A stretch of DNA of 64,000 nt, from assembly GCF_033406955.1 (NCBI RefSeq), contig NZ_CP137734.1, positions 2,170,001 through 2,234,000 of the forward strand. The letters are read 5' to 3'. The notes beneath the pieces are model-generated. The model worked only from the letters and a program-made list of their open reading frames with translations. It was not told the origin of the DNA and did not search any database. Each line of letters opens with the position of its first letter. Position 1 is the first letter of the stretch. This DNA comes from Streptomyces violaceoruber. GTDB taxonomy: Bacteria; Actinomycetota; Actinomycetes; Streptomycetales; Streptomycetaceae. Positions 35,637-43,467 of this stretch are shown here, in pieces. A program made the translations under genes and the position numbers.

Positions 35637-37172
35637 CTAGTCGAGGTAGTCGCGCAGCACCTGCGAGCGCGAGGGGTGACGCAGCTTCGACATGGTCTTC
35701 GACTCGATCTGGCGGATGCGCTCACGCGTGACGCCGTACACCTTGCCGATCTCGTCGAGGGTCTTCGGCTGACCGTCGGTGAGTCCGAAGCGCATGGAGA
35801 CGACGCCCGCCTCGCGCTCGGACAGGGTGTCGAGAACGGAGTGCAGCTGCTCCTGCAGGAGTGTGAAGCTGACCGCGTCGGCCGGGACGACCGCCTCGGA
35901 GTCCTCGATGAGGTCACCGAACTCGCTGTCGCCGTCCTCGCCCAGCGGCGTGTGCAGCGAAATGGGCTCGCGGCCGTACTTCTGGACCTCGATGACCTTC
36001 TCCGGGGTCATGTCGAGCTCCTTGGCCAGCTCCTCCGGGGTGGGCTCACGGCCCAGGTCCTGGAGCATCTGGCGCTGCACGCGCGCGAGCTTGTTGATGA
36101 CCTCGACCATGTGCACCGGGATACGGATGGTGCGCGCCTGGTCGGCCATCGCGCGGGTGATCGCCTGGCGGATCCACCAAGTGGCGTACGTGGAGAACTT
36201 GTAGCCCTTGGTGTAGTCGAACTTCTCCACCGCGCGGATCAGACCGAGGTTGCCCTCCTGGATGAGGTCCAGGAAGAGCATGCCGCGGCCGGTGTAGCGC
36301 TTGGCCAGCGAGACCACCAGGCGGAGGTTGGCCTCCAGCAGGTGGTTCTTGGCGCGGCGGCCGTCCTCGGCGATGATCTCCAGCTCGCGCTTGAGCTTGG
36401 GCGCCAGCTTGTCGGAGTTCGCCAGCTTGTCCTCGGCGAACAGACCGGCCTCGATGCGCTTGGCGAGCTCGACCTCCTGCTCGGCGTTGAGCAGGGGGAC
36501 CTTGCCGATCTGCTTGAGGTAGTCCTTGACCGGGTCGGCGGTGGCACCGGCCGCGGCGACCTGCTGGGCCGGGGCGTCGTCCTCGTCCTCGTCGGACAGC
36601 ACGAAGCCCGCGTTCTCGGTACCCTCGGGCTCCTCCGTCGCGGCCTTCGGCTCCTCGGTCGCCTCGTCCTCGAGAAGCTCGCCGTCTTCCTTCTTGGCGG
36701 TGGTCTTCTTGGCCGCCGCCTTCTTGGCGGTGGTCTTCTTCGCCGTCGCCTTCTTGGCGGTCGTCTTCTTGGCCGCCGCCTTCTTGGCGGGCGCCTCTTC
36801 CTCGACGGCGGCGGGCTCGGTCGCGGGCGCCGCCGGGGCGGCGGGAGCGGTCGCCTTCCTGCTGGTCACCGGCTTCGCCGCGACCGCCTTCGTGGCGGTG
36901 CGCTTGGCGGGACTCTTCGCTGCGACGCTCTTTCGGGTGCGCTTGGGCTCTGCGGCACTGACCATCAGCGTCACACCCTCTTCCTCGAGGATCTGGTTGA
37001 GGCTGCGCAGTACGTTCTTCCACTGAGTGGCCGGAATCTGGTCAGCTTCGAAGGCCCGACGCACGTCATCGCCGGCGATCTGCCCCTCAGCCTTTCCCCG
37101 CTCAATGAGCGCCATGACAGAGACGGACTCGGCGATCTCCGGCGGGAGCGTACGGGATGTGCTGGCCGACAC
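35637..37172 (-). CDS. hrdB: principal RNA polymerase sigma factor HrdB
   Basis: The protein has 511 residues from the GTG at 37172, equal to the length I recall for S. coelicolor HrdB. An N-terminal region 1.1-like part is followed by a Lys/Ala/Thr-rich stretch of repeated AKKTTAKK units (about residues 130-165) and an acidic segment. Region 1.2 begins at about 210 ([16 protein letters not shown]), region 2 shows [19 protein letters not shown] and [10 protein letters not shown], and region 4.2 (about 471-511) reads [19 protein letters not shown]. It directs transcription of most housekeeping genes. GAGAGG lies about 6 nt before the GTG. Its own promoter is of ECF type. Confidence 0.97.
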   Translation of the reverse strand: MSASTSRTLPPEIAESVSVMALIERGKAEGQIAGDDVRRAFEADQIPATQWKNVLRSLNQILEEEGVTLMVSAAEPKRTRKSVAAKSPAKRTATKAVAAKPVTSRKATAPAAPAAPATEPAAVEEEAPAKKAAAKKTTAKKATAKKTTAKKAAAKKTTAKKEDGELLEDEATEEPKAATEEPEGTENAGFVLSDEDEDDAPAQQVAAAGATADPVKDYLKQIGKVPLLNAEQEVELAKRIEAGLFAEDKLANSDKLAPKLKRELEIIAEDGRRAKNHLLEANLRLVVSLAKRYTGRGMLFLDLIQEGNLGLIRAVEKFDYTKGYKFSTYATWWIRQAITRAMADQARTIRIPVHMVEVINKLARVQRQMLQDLGREPTPEELAKELDMTPEKVIEVQKYGREPISLHTPLGEDGDSEFGDLIEDSEAVVPADAVSFTLLQEQLHSVLDTLSEREAGVVSMRFGLTDGQPKTLDEIGKVYGVTRERIRQIESKTMSKLRHPSRSQVLRDYLD

Positions 37173-37331
37173 GAACAACCTCTCGGAACGTTGAAAAACG
37201 GCTTCCGGCCCCGTCCACGGCGGACAGGGGCCGACCACCGGCTTGGGAATGGGCCGACGGTGCGGGCGGGCCGGGGAGATGCACAGCGCCGTGAACGGCG
37301 TCCGTATTCCCTCCGCGGCTGTCACCTCTTA

Positions 37332-37360
37332 GGTCATCGTGTTGTTCCCAAGAGCGTTAC
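37332..37360 (-). promoter_or_regulatory. ECF-type promoter of hrdB
   Basis: On the minus strand GTAACGC (37354-37360) and CGATGACC (37332-37339) stand at ECF-like spacing, about 160 nt before the hrdB start. In S. griseus the sigma factor ShbA transcribes hrdB from such a promoter. The assignment here rests on sequence likeness. Confidence 0.7.
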
Positions 37361-37479
37361 GCCCAATCCGCGTGGCCCGAGTCACACCCCGTAAGCGATC
37401 AAAATTGGTCAGATGCGGATAAACAAGGTCATCAACTCGTACCTTCCGGCCGCGCGAGGAAGGCGCAGCCCGCTCATCA

Positions 37480-37529
37480 CACCTTCGGACCCCGTGGAAC
37501 CGGGAGCGGCTCCGCGGGGTCCGAAGGTG
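37480..37529 (-). terminator. long hairpin between whiH and the hrdB promoter
   Basis: CACCTTCGGACCCCG (37480-37494) pairs perfectly with CGGGGTCCGAAGGTG (37515-37529) over a 20-nt loop that can itself fold. It should end whiH transcription and shield the hrdB promoter. Confidence 0.75.
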
Positions 37530-37600
37530 ACGGCGGTGGCCGGCCACAGCCACAGGAGGGGTTTGGCGTGCCCGGACCCCGCCGTTCCGGCGGAAGGCGG

Positions 37601-38488
37601 TCAGTGCTCGCGGGGGGCGGGCACCACGCGTTCCACCTCGGGGTGGACGGTCAGAAGTTGACGCATGGCCGCCTCGGCCGCCGCGCCGTCACCGGTGGCG
37701 AGGGCGTCGACGATCCTGCCGTGCTGCGCGATCGACACGTCGTTCGGCCGGTCACAGCCCGTGACCGGCCCGCCCGAGACATGGAGGGCGGCGGAGACGA
37801 TGCCGGAGAGGTGGTCCAGCATCCGGTTGCCCGCGATCTGGATGAGCAGGGTGTGGAACTCGGTATCGGCGCGCGAGAAGGTGAGCGCGTCGCCCTGCCC
37901 CATGGCGTGGCCCATGATCCCGACCATGTCGGACAGCCTCTGCTGGACGTCCTCGCGCCCGTGCCCGGCGGCCAGGCGCGCGGCGAGCGGCTCGATCGTC
38001 CAGCGCAGCTCGCTCAGCTCGCGGCGCTGGTCGTCGCGCTGCGGACCGAAGGCACGCCATTCGATGATGTCAGGATCCAGCAGGTTCCAGTCACTGACGG
38101 GGCGCACACGGGTGCCGACATTGGGGCGAGCGCTGACCAGCCCCTTGGCCTCCAGCACGCGGAGGGACTCGCGCACCACGGTGCGGGAGACCTCGAAACG
38201 CTGTCCGATCTCCTCGGGCACCAGCGGGCGGTCGGCACCCAGGTCGCCGGAGACGATCATCTGGCCCAGCTGCTGGACGAGTTGCCCGTGCAGTCCGCGG
38301 CCACGGTTGCCCGCGGTGCGCCGGCCCACGCGCCCCAGCTCGGGCTCCACCCCTTCCCAGGAGGGCGCCCCGAGGCGGTCGACGGCGGGCGTCTCCGCGT
38401 ACGGGTAGCGGTCGAGTTCGCCCGGGTTCGCGAGGCCGGAGTCGGCGGAACGGGCGGCGGTCATCATGGTGTGCGCAAGGGTACTCAC
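37601..38488 (-). CDS. whiH: sporulation regulator WhiH, GntR family
   Basis: The protein has 295 residues from the GTG at 38488, the length I recall for WhiH. The GntR winged helix lies at about residues 65-125 (PEEIGQRFEVSRTVVRESLRVLEAKG), followed by an FCD-type domain (RADTEFHTLLIQIAGNRMLDHL). WhiH acts in aerial hyphae to allow sporulation septation, is known to depend on sigma WhiG and binds its own promoter. Position next to hrdB agrees with S. coelicolor. AAAGGA lies very close to the GTG; the ATG pair 11 codons later is an alternative start. Confidence 0.9.
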   Translation of the reverse strand: MSTLAHTMMTAARSADSGLANPGELDRYPYAETPAVDRLGAPSWEGVEPELGRVGRRTAGNRGRGLHGQLVQQLGQMIVSGDLGADRPLVPEEIGQRFEVSRTVVRESLRVLEAKGLVSARPNVGTRVRPVSDWNLLDPDIIEWRAFGPQRDDQRRELSELRWTIEPLAARLAAGHGREDVQQRLSDMVGIMGHAMGQGDALTFSRADTEFHTLLIQIAGNRMLDHLSGIVSAALHVSGGPVTGCDRPNDVSIAQHGRIVDALATGDGAAAEAAMRQLLTVHPEVERVVPAPREH

Positions 38489-38580
38489 GCATCCTTTGTC
38501 GGCGCCGACCTCAACTCCCTTGAGGTCTTTGGTGAAAAGCACACGAAAGGGTGATCGCTCACCCCGTCGCAATTGACGCC

Positions 38581-38588
38581 TTATCGGA
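38581..38588 (-). promoter_or_regulatory. candidate sigma-WhiG -10 element of whiH
   Basis: The minus strand reads TCCGATAA, one base from the WhiG-class -10 GCCGATAA, about 95 nt before the whiH start. I do not see a perfect TAAA -35 at 15 nt, so the call leans on the known sigma-WhiG dependence of whiH. Confidence 0.5.
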
Positions 38589-38652
38589 AAGAAATGGGCT
38601 TTCCCCGGGGAGTTGCGCACACGGTCGGAACGCAAGGGTGGGAGAGGGGTCG

Positions 38653-40761
38653 TCAAACCCTGCTGCGCAGGGTCGTGAGCAGATAGGCGCAGAGCAACGC
38701 GGTCAGCGACAACGTCATTGCGCCGCCGACCGGTTGGGCGACCAGGCGCAGTACCTCCGCCACGTACCGCTCACCTCCGAACGGCCACTGGGTCAGCAGG
38801 ACCTCGCGCACCCGCATCGGCAGTCCGGCGGCCGTCCGCACGGACGGTCCCTCCCAGACCTTCTGTACGAGCGGTACGACGACGACCGGGACGGCGACCA
38901 CCGCGGCCAGCCCGGCGGTGGTGGACCGGAAGACGCCCGCGGCGAGCACCCCGGACCAGGCGCACCCGATGACGAGTCCGAGCCAACCCGCACTCAGGGC
39001 GGTCCAGTCGGCGGGGGCCTGGGCGAGCTCCGGCCCGTAGAAGAGGCGGAGCACCTCGGCGTCGCAGCCCACCGTCAGCGCGGCCAGCAGCAGTGCGGTG
39101 GCCGCGGAGACGAGGAGTTTGGCGGTCAGCAGGCCCATGCGCCGGGGCACGGTGCCGCGGTCCGCCGCCAGCGCGGGGTGGCGGAACTCGTCGCCGAAGG
39201 CGAGGGCGCCGAGCAGCCCGGCGCCGAGCGCGGCGGGCGGCAGCGGGAGTTCCCGCGGCCAGGCGGCCAGGAGTCGCGGCTGCGGGGTGTGTCCGACTCG
39301 GGCCAGGACCACGGCGACGACGGCGGACACGAGGAGCACGACCGCACCGGTGACGAACCCGGTGCGGACGCCCACCGCGCGACGGAGTTCGTAGCGCAGC
39401 GGACGGAGGGGGCTGGGAGCGGAGCGGACGGAGATCGGCGGCGGCAGCGTGGCGGTCGCTTCCCGGGTCCGCGCGCTGCCAGGGACGAGGGCGCGGAACG
39501 GGCGCGGGGTGCGGAGCGGAGCGGCGTCGAGCGCGGAAGGCCCGCCAGCAGGCGCGGAGGGACCGGGAGCGGGCGCGGAAGGCCCGGATGCGGGTTCGGA
39601 GGGACCGGGAGCGGCTTCGGGGCCGTGGCCGGAGACCGGGGCCGGGGCCTGGCGGGGGCCGGGAGTTCTGTTCGGGACGGCCACCGATGCGGGGCCGTCC
39701 CCGTCTCCGTGCTCGGCACCGCGCCCGTCTTCGAGGGTTTCGCCTTCCGTGGCGGGCGACGGGAGGAGCACACCGGGCGTCTCCGGGCCCGGCCTCCCCG
39801 CGCTCAACGTGCCTGTGCCCGGCGCTCGCTCGCCGTCCGCCTGCCGGCGTTCCTGCTGCCGGGCTGCGGGGATCTCACCGGCTCCTGGGCCCATGTCACC
39901 GACTTCGTCGGCGAGTTGGTGCACGAGGATGCCGTGCCGGAAGGCCGCCTCGCCGATGTCGGCGCACGTACTGCCGTACACCGCGAGCCGGTTGCCGCCC
40001 TCGCGGACCACCTCGACGGAACGGCGGGCCGCGCGTGCCTCCTTGGTCACCAGGGCCGCGAGCCGGGCGGCGTGCGGGCTGCGTACGGCGACGCGGGGGC
40101 GCAGCCGGGTGCGGGAGAACTCCGCCGCCTCCTGGTCGGCGACGACCCTGCCCCGCTCGAGCGTGACGACGTGGTCGGCGCTGCGCGCGGCCTCCTTGGG
40201 ATCCGCCGTGCTGAACAGCACCGTGCCGCCCTGTGCGGCGTGCGCGCGCAGCGCTCCGTGCAGTCCTCGGGCATCGTGGGCGGAGAGGGCGCCGGCGGGA
40301 TCGTCGAAGACCAGGGTGTGCGGGTCGGGGACCAGTGCGCAGGCCAGTCCGAGGCGCCGGTCCATGCCCCGGGAGAGGGAGCCGAGGCGTTCGTCGCGCA
40401 GGCCCAGGAGACCGACCGACTCCAGGACCTCGTCGGCCCTGCGGACGGGAACACCGGCCGCGGCGCACAGCATGCGGAGATGGCCGCGCACCGTACGGGC
40501 GGGGTGGCCCGGAACGTCCCCCAGCAGCACGCCGACCTCGCGTGAGGGGTGGGCGATGCGGTGCAGGGGGCGGCCTCTGAAGTAGGTGAGGCCACGGCCC
40601 CGCTGAAGGCCGAGCATGAGTCTGAGTGCCGTCGTCTTGCCGGCGCCCGATGCTCCGAGCAGCGCGGTGACGCGGCCCGCGCGCGCCTCGAACGAGACGT
40701 CGTCGACGGCGGGCGGAAGCTCCTTGCGGGGGTTGCTGGTCAGTCCGAAGGCCTGGATCAC
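38653..40761 (-). CDS. single-chain ABC transporter (ATPase fused to permease), with degenerate ATPase motifs
   Basis: The protein has 702 residues from a GTG. The ATPase comes first (about 1-215): Walker A GASGAGKTTALRLML, signature SLSRGMDRRLGLAC instead of LSGGQ, and Walker B TLVFDDPAGAL with Asp where the catalytic Glu is usual. A long Pro/Ala/Gly-rich linker (about 280-440) leads to a six-helix ABC-2-like membrane half (about 460-702). Two such chains would form an exporter, but the altered motifs suggest slow or no hydrolysis. The start is likely leaderless, with TATCTT seven nt upstream. No substrate hint exists. Confidence 0.8.
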   Translation of the reverse strand: MIQAFGLTSNPRKELPPAVDDVSFEARAGRVTALLGASGAGKTTALRLMLGLQRGRGLTYFRGRPLHRIAHPSREVGVLLGDVPGHPARTVRGHLRMLCAAAGVPVRRADEVLESVGLLGLRDERLGSLSRGMDRRLGLACALVPDPHTLVFDDPAGALSAHDARGLHGALRAHAAQGGTVLFSTADPKEAARSADHVVTLERGRVVADQEAAEFSRTRLRPRVAVRSPHAARLAALVTKEARAARRSVEVVREGGNRLAVYGSTCADIGEAAFRHGILVHQLADEVGDMGPGAGEIPAARQQERRQADGERAPGTGTLSAGRPGPETPGVLLPSPATEGETLEDGRGAEHGDGDGPASVAVPNRTPGPRQAPAPVSGHGPEAAPGPSEPASGPSAPAPGPSAPAGGPSALDAAPLRTPRPFRALVPGSARTREATATLPPPISVRSAPSPLRPLRYELRRAVGVRTGFVTGAVVLLVSAVVAVVLARVGHTPQPRLLAAWPRELPLPPAALGAGLLGALAFGDEFRHPALAADRGTVPRRMGLLTAKLLVSAATALLLAALTVGCDAEVLRLFYGPELAQAPADWTALSAGWLGLVIGCAWSGVLAAGVFRSTTAGLAAVVAVPVVVVPLVQKVWEGPSVRTAAGLPMRVREVLLTQWPFGGERYVAEVLRLVAQPVGGAMTLSLTALLCAYLLTTLRSRV

Positions 40762-40768
40762 CCGTAGC

Positions 40769-40774
40769 AAGATA
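40769..40774 (-). promoter_or_regulatory. -10 element TATCTT for a leaderless ABC fusion transcript
   Basis: TATCTT on the minus strand ends seven nt before the GTG start, and no Shine-Dalgarno is present. This spacing is typical of leaderless Streptomyces genes. Confidence 0.5.
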
Positions 40775-40816
40775 GCGTGTGATATCCGATTTTTCGGGCA
40801 TCGTGCGGGCCCGGCG

Positions 40817-41575
40817 TCATACCTCGGGACGGAGCATCGGCGGGTTGAGGAGGGTCGCCCCGCCCGCGCGGAAGAGCTGGGCGGGACGGCCGCCCTGGCG
40901 GGTGGTCGTGCCGCCGGTGGGGACGAGGAAGCCCGGGGTGCCCGTCACCTTGCGGTGGAAGTTGCGGGGGTCGAGCGCCACGCTCCACACCGCCTCGTAG
41001 ACACGGCGGAGCTCCCCCACGGTGAACTCGGGCGGGCAGAAGGCGGTGGCCAGCGACGAGTACTCGATCTTGGAGCGGGCTCGTTCCACGCCGTCCGCCA
41101 GGATCTGGGCGTGGTCGAAGGCGAGCGGCGCCACCGCTTCGCCGGCACGGCCGTAGCCGCTTTGTTCGAGCAGTTCCTCGACCGGCGCCCAGCGGGCGTT
41201 GCTGGCGTCGCCACCGGCTCGCGGCGCGGGCAGGTCGGGGGCGAGCGCGAGGTGGGCGACGCTGACCACCCGCATGCGGGGGTCGCGCTCGGGGTCGCCG
41301 TACGTCGCGAGCTGCTCCAGGTGGGCGCCGTTGTCCTGGGACGGTGCGGCAGGGTCGTGGACGCACAGCCCGGTCTCCTCGGCCAGCTCCCGCGCCGCCG
41401 CCTGCGCCAGGTCCTCGCCGTCCCGTACGAACCCGCCGGGCAGGGCCCAACGGCCCTGGAACGGCGGCTCGCCCCTGCGCACCGCCAGCGCGCACAGTGA
41501 GTGGCGACGCACGGTCAGCACGACCAGGTCCACAGTGACGGCGAAGGGCGGAAAAGCTGACGGGTCGTAGGGCAT
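40817..41575 (-). CDS. NUDIX hydrolase with C-terminal winged helix (NrtR-like)
   Basis: The protein has 252 residues. A complete Nudix box spans about residues 48-70 (GFVRDGEDLAQAAARELAEETGL, split as G-x5-E-x7-REL-x-EE-x-GL). The C-terminal part (about 155-235, FTVGELRRVYEAVW) is a winged helix as in NrtR, which regulates NAD biosynthesis and binds ADP-ribose. Here the Nudix box is intact, so it could be an active hydrolase as well as a regulator. The ATG lies six nt after a TATGAT -10, so translation is probably leaderless. No NAD gene is adjacent. Confidence 0.82.
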   Translation of the reverse strand: MPYDPSAFPPFAVTVDLVVLTVRRHSLCALAVRRGEPPFQGRWALPGGFVRDGEDLAQAAARELAEETGLCVHDPAAPSQDNGAHLEQLATYGDPERDPRMRVVSVAHLALAPDLPAPRAGGDASNARWAPVEELLEQSGYGRAGEAVAPLAFDHAQILADGVERARSKIEYSSLATAFCPPEFTVGELRRVYEAVWSVALDPRNFHRKVTGTPGFLVPTGGTTTRQGGRPAQLFRAGGATLLNPPMLRPEV

Positions 41576-41581
41576 GCGGCG

Positions 41582-41603
41582 ATCATAGTCGTCTGCCTGA
41601 CGA
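41582..41603 (-). promoter_or_regulatory. -10 box and inverted repeat upstream of the NUDIX-winged-helix gene
   Basis: TATGAT on the minus strand (41582-41587) is next to the inverted repeat TCGTC-N5-GACGA (41589-41603). The repeat lies between -10 and -35, a position suitable for repression, possibly by the encoded protein itself. Confidence 0.45.
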
Positions 41604-41706
41604 TAAACACTCCCTTCGGCAACCGCTTCGCCGCTGATCCACTTCCTCCCGACCTGCGCCTCCCCGCCCGGCGGCCCCGGGCACGTCCGGGGCTCGGCCA
41701 TCGGCC

Positions 41707-43302
41707 TCAGGAGCACTCCCTGACCCCGTGGCTCCCGCTCTCTCCCGGGCCCGCGCCCTCCGGGCGGGTGTCCTCCCGGCCGGTGCCCGGCGTCGCCGGA
41801 GCGTGGGGGCGGGTCCGTCCCGTGCGCGGGACGCCGGGGTGGCCGGCCCCGGGGGTGGTACGGGGAGACATGGTGCGCGGAGGCATGGCCTCGGTCCCGG
41901 GCCGGTGACCCCCCGACCTCGTCCGGCGCCGTACACCGGAGGGCGAGGCGAGCGAGCGCTCGCGGCGCCGGCGGCGGGGCGGCGCTGCGGACAACGGCCG
42001 GGCCGGTTCCGGTTCCGGTTCCGCTTCCCTGTCCCCTTCCACCGCCGCGCCGCCGCGTCCGTCGTCGTCCGCGGTGGTGTCTCCCGTGCCCTGGCCGCCT
42101 TCCCTGCCCTCGCGCAGGCAGCGGCGGATCGACTCGGGATCGAGACCCTCGTTGCACGCCTGGTGCAGAAGCCGGGCGAAGAGGTAGTCGGGGTCCGCCC
42201 CGAGGGCCATGGCAAGTGCCTCTCGCGCCTCCAGCTCGTCACCGGTGGACCAGGCGACCCAGCCCGCGAGGGTGAGGGGCGCGGCCGCGTGTTCGCCGTA
42301 CGGCCCGACGCAGCGTCGGGCCAGGGCCCGCCACAGGCGCATCGCGGGTGCCGCCTCGGCGCCCTCCATCCAGGCGGCGGCACGGTCACGCGTCGTACGG
42401 TCCTGGAGCCCCAGGATCAGTGCCGCCGCCTCGTCGTGCCCGAGCAGTTGATCGTCCCGCTCGTCCTCGGCCGGCGCACCGGACACGGGCGGGGCCCCGG
42501 CGAGGCGTCGCATGATCCGCTCCGCCGTCTCCAGCGTCTCCTCGGCCACCTCCGCCCGGCCCCCGGCGTCAAGGATCCTGGCGACCAGCGTCGTGGCGGC
42601 CGCGTCCAGGGCGGCCGCCTGCTCGGCCGCCATCGCGTGCTCCCTCGGAAGCATCCTGGCCCGCAGCTCGGTGAGCGAGCCGCGCACCTGGATACCGGCG
42701 TAGGTGGCCGCCGCGGCCAGCACCGACGTACCCGGCAGTCCCACGGGGAGGCCGTCGGCAGGGCAGCAGTCCTCTTCGTCGCAGCAGTACGACCAGAAGC
42801 GTCCGTCCGAGATGCACAGGGCTTCGACGACGGGAATGTCGAGCGCACCGCACTCGACACGGAGCTTCTGGGCCAGCGGCCGCAGTCGCTCCATCACCTT
42901 CCGGCCGGTCTCGCCCGGGCGAGGTTCCTGGCAGAGGTAGGCGACCATCTGCTCGGGCCGCACCCCTCGGCGCTCGCTCCCGGTCACCAGGCCGTGAACC
43001 AGTTGTCCGGCCGCGGCCGCCCAGTCGTCCGGGCTCGCGGGGATACCGAGCCGCGCGCGGCCGCCGAACCGGCCCCGACCGTCCCGGTCGCGCAGAGCCG
43101 CCAGGACGATGCTGTCCTCGGGCCGGTACCCGAGCAGGTACGGCAACGCGTCCGCCAGCTCGGCGGGGGTGCGCAGGGTGACCTGGTGTTCGTCTGCGGG
43201 GCTCTCGGGCATGGGGCCGTCCGCCCGCTCCCGCCCCCGCTCCGCGGCTCGCGAGATGTCGCCGTTCTCGGAGGATCCGGTCGTTTCGCTGTGGTTCGTC
43301 AT
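41707..43302 (-). CDS. DUF4192 family protein
   Basis: The protein has 531 residues. The DUF4192 domain (about 40-390) opens with VTLRTPAELADALPYLLGYRPEDSIVLAAL, broken by a short turn. A Cys-rich patch, YCCDEEDCC, near residue 172 may bind metal. The last 140 residues are Arg/Pro/Gly-rich and look disordered. DUF4192 proteins are actinobacterial and uncharacterised. It lies between the NUDIX gene and the RecQ fusion on the same strand, with 165 nt to the latter. Confidence 0.82.
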   Translation of the reverse strand: MTNHSETTGSSENGDISRAAERGRERADGPMPESPADEHQVTLRTPAELADALPYLLGYRPEDSIVLAALRDRDGRGRFGGRARLGIPASPDDWAAAAGQLVHGLVTGSERRGVRPEQMVAYLCQEPRPGETGRKVMERLRPLAQKLRVECGALDIPVVEALCISDGRFWSYCCDEEDCCPADGLPVGLPGTSVLAAAATYAGIQVRGSLTELRARMLPREHAMAAEQAAALDAAATTLVARILDAGGRAEVAEETLETAERIMRRLAGAPPVSGAPAEDERDDQLLGHDEAAALILGLQDRTTRDRAAAWMEGAEAAPAMRLWRALARRCVGPYGEHAAAPLTLAGWVAWSTGDELEAREALAMALGADPDYLFARLLHQACNEGLDPESIRRCLREGREGGQGTGDTTADDDGRGGAAVEGDREAEPEPEPARPLSAAPPRRRRRERSLASPSGVRRRTRSGGHRPGTEAMPPRTMSPRTTPGAGHPGVPRTGRTRPHAPATPGTGREDTRPEGAGPGESGSHGVRECS

Positions 43303-43467
43303 GACTGGACGATCTCGCGGATCGGAAAACTCCGCTTTGGCCTGTGGACAACTATCTACAGGGACACGTCACACCGGGCGATCCCTGCCCTCGGAAGCCG
43401 CACCGACGAGCCGTCCCACCCGGCCTCGACGCCCGGCCGGGCGACAGCCTCCGAGGGCCGGAACCCG

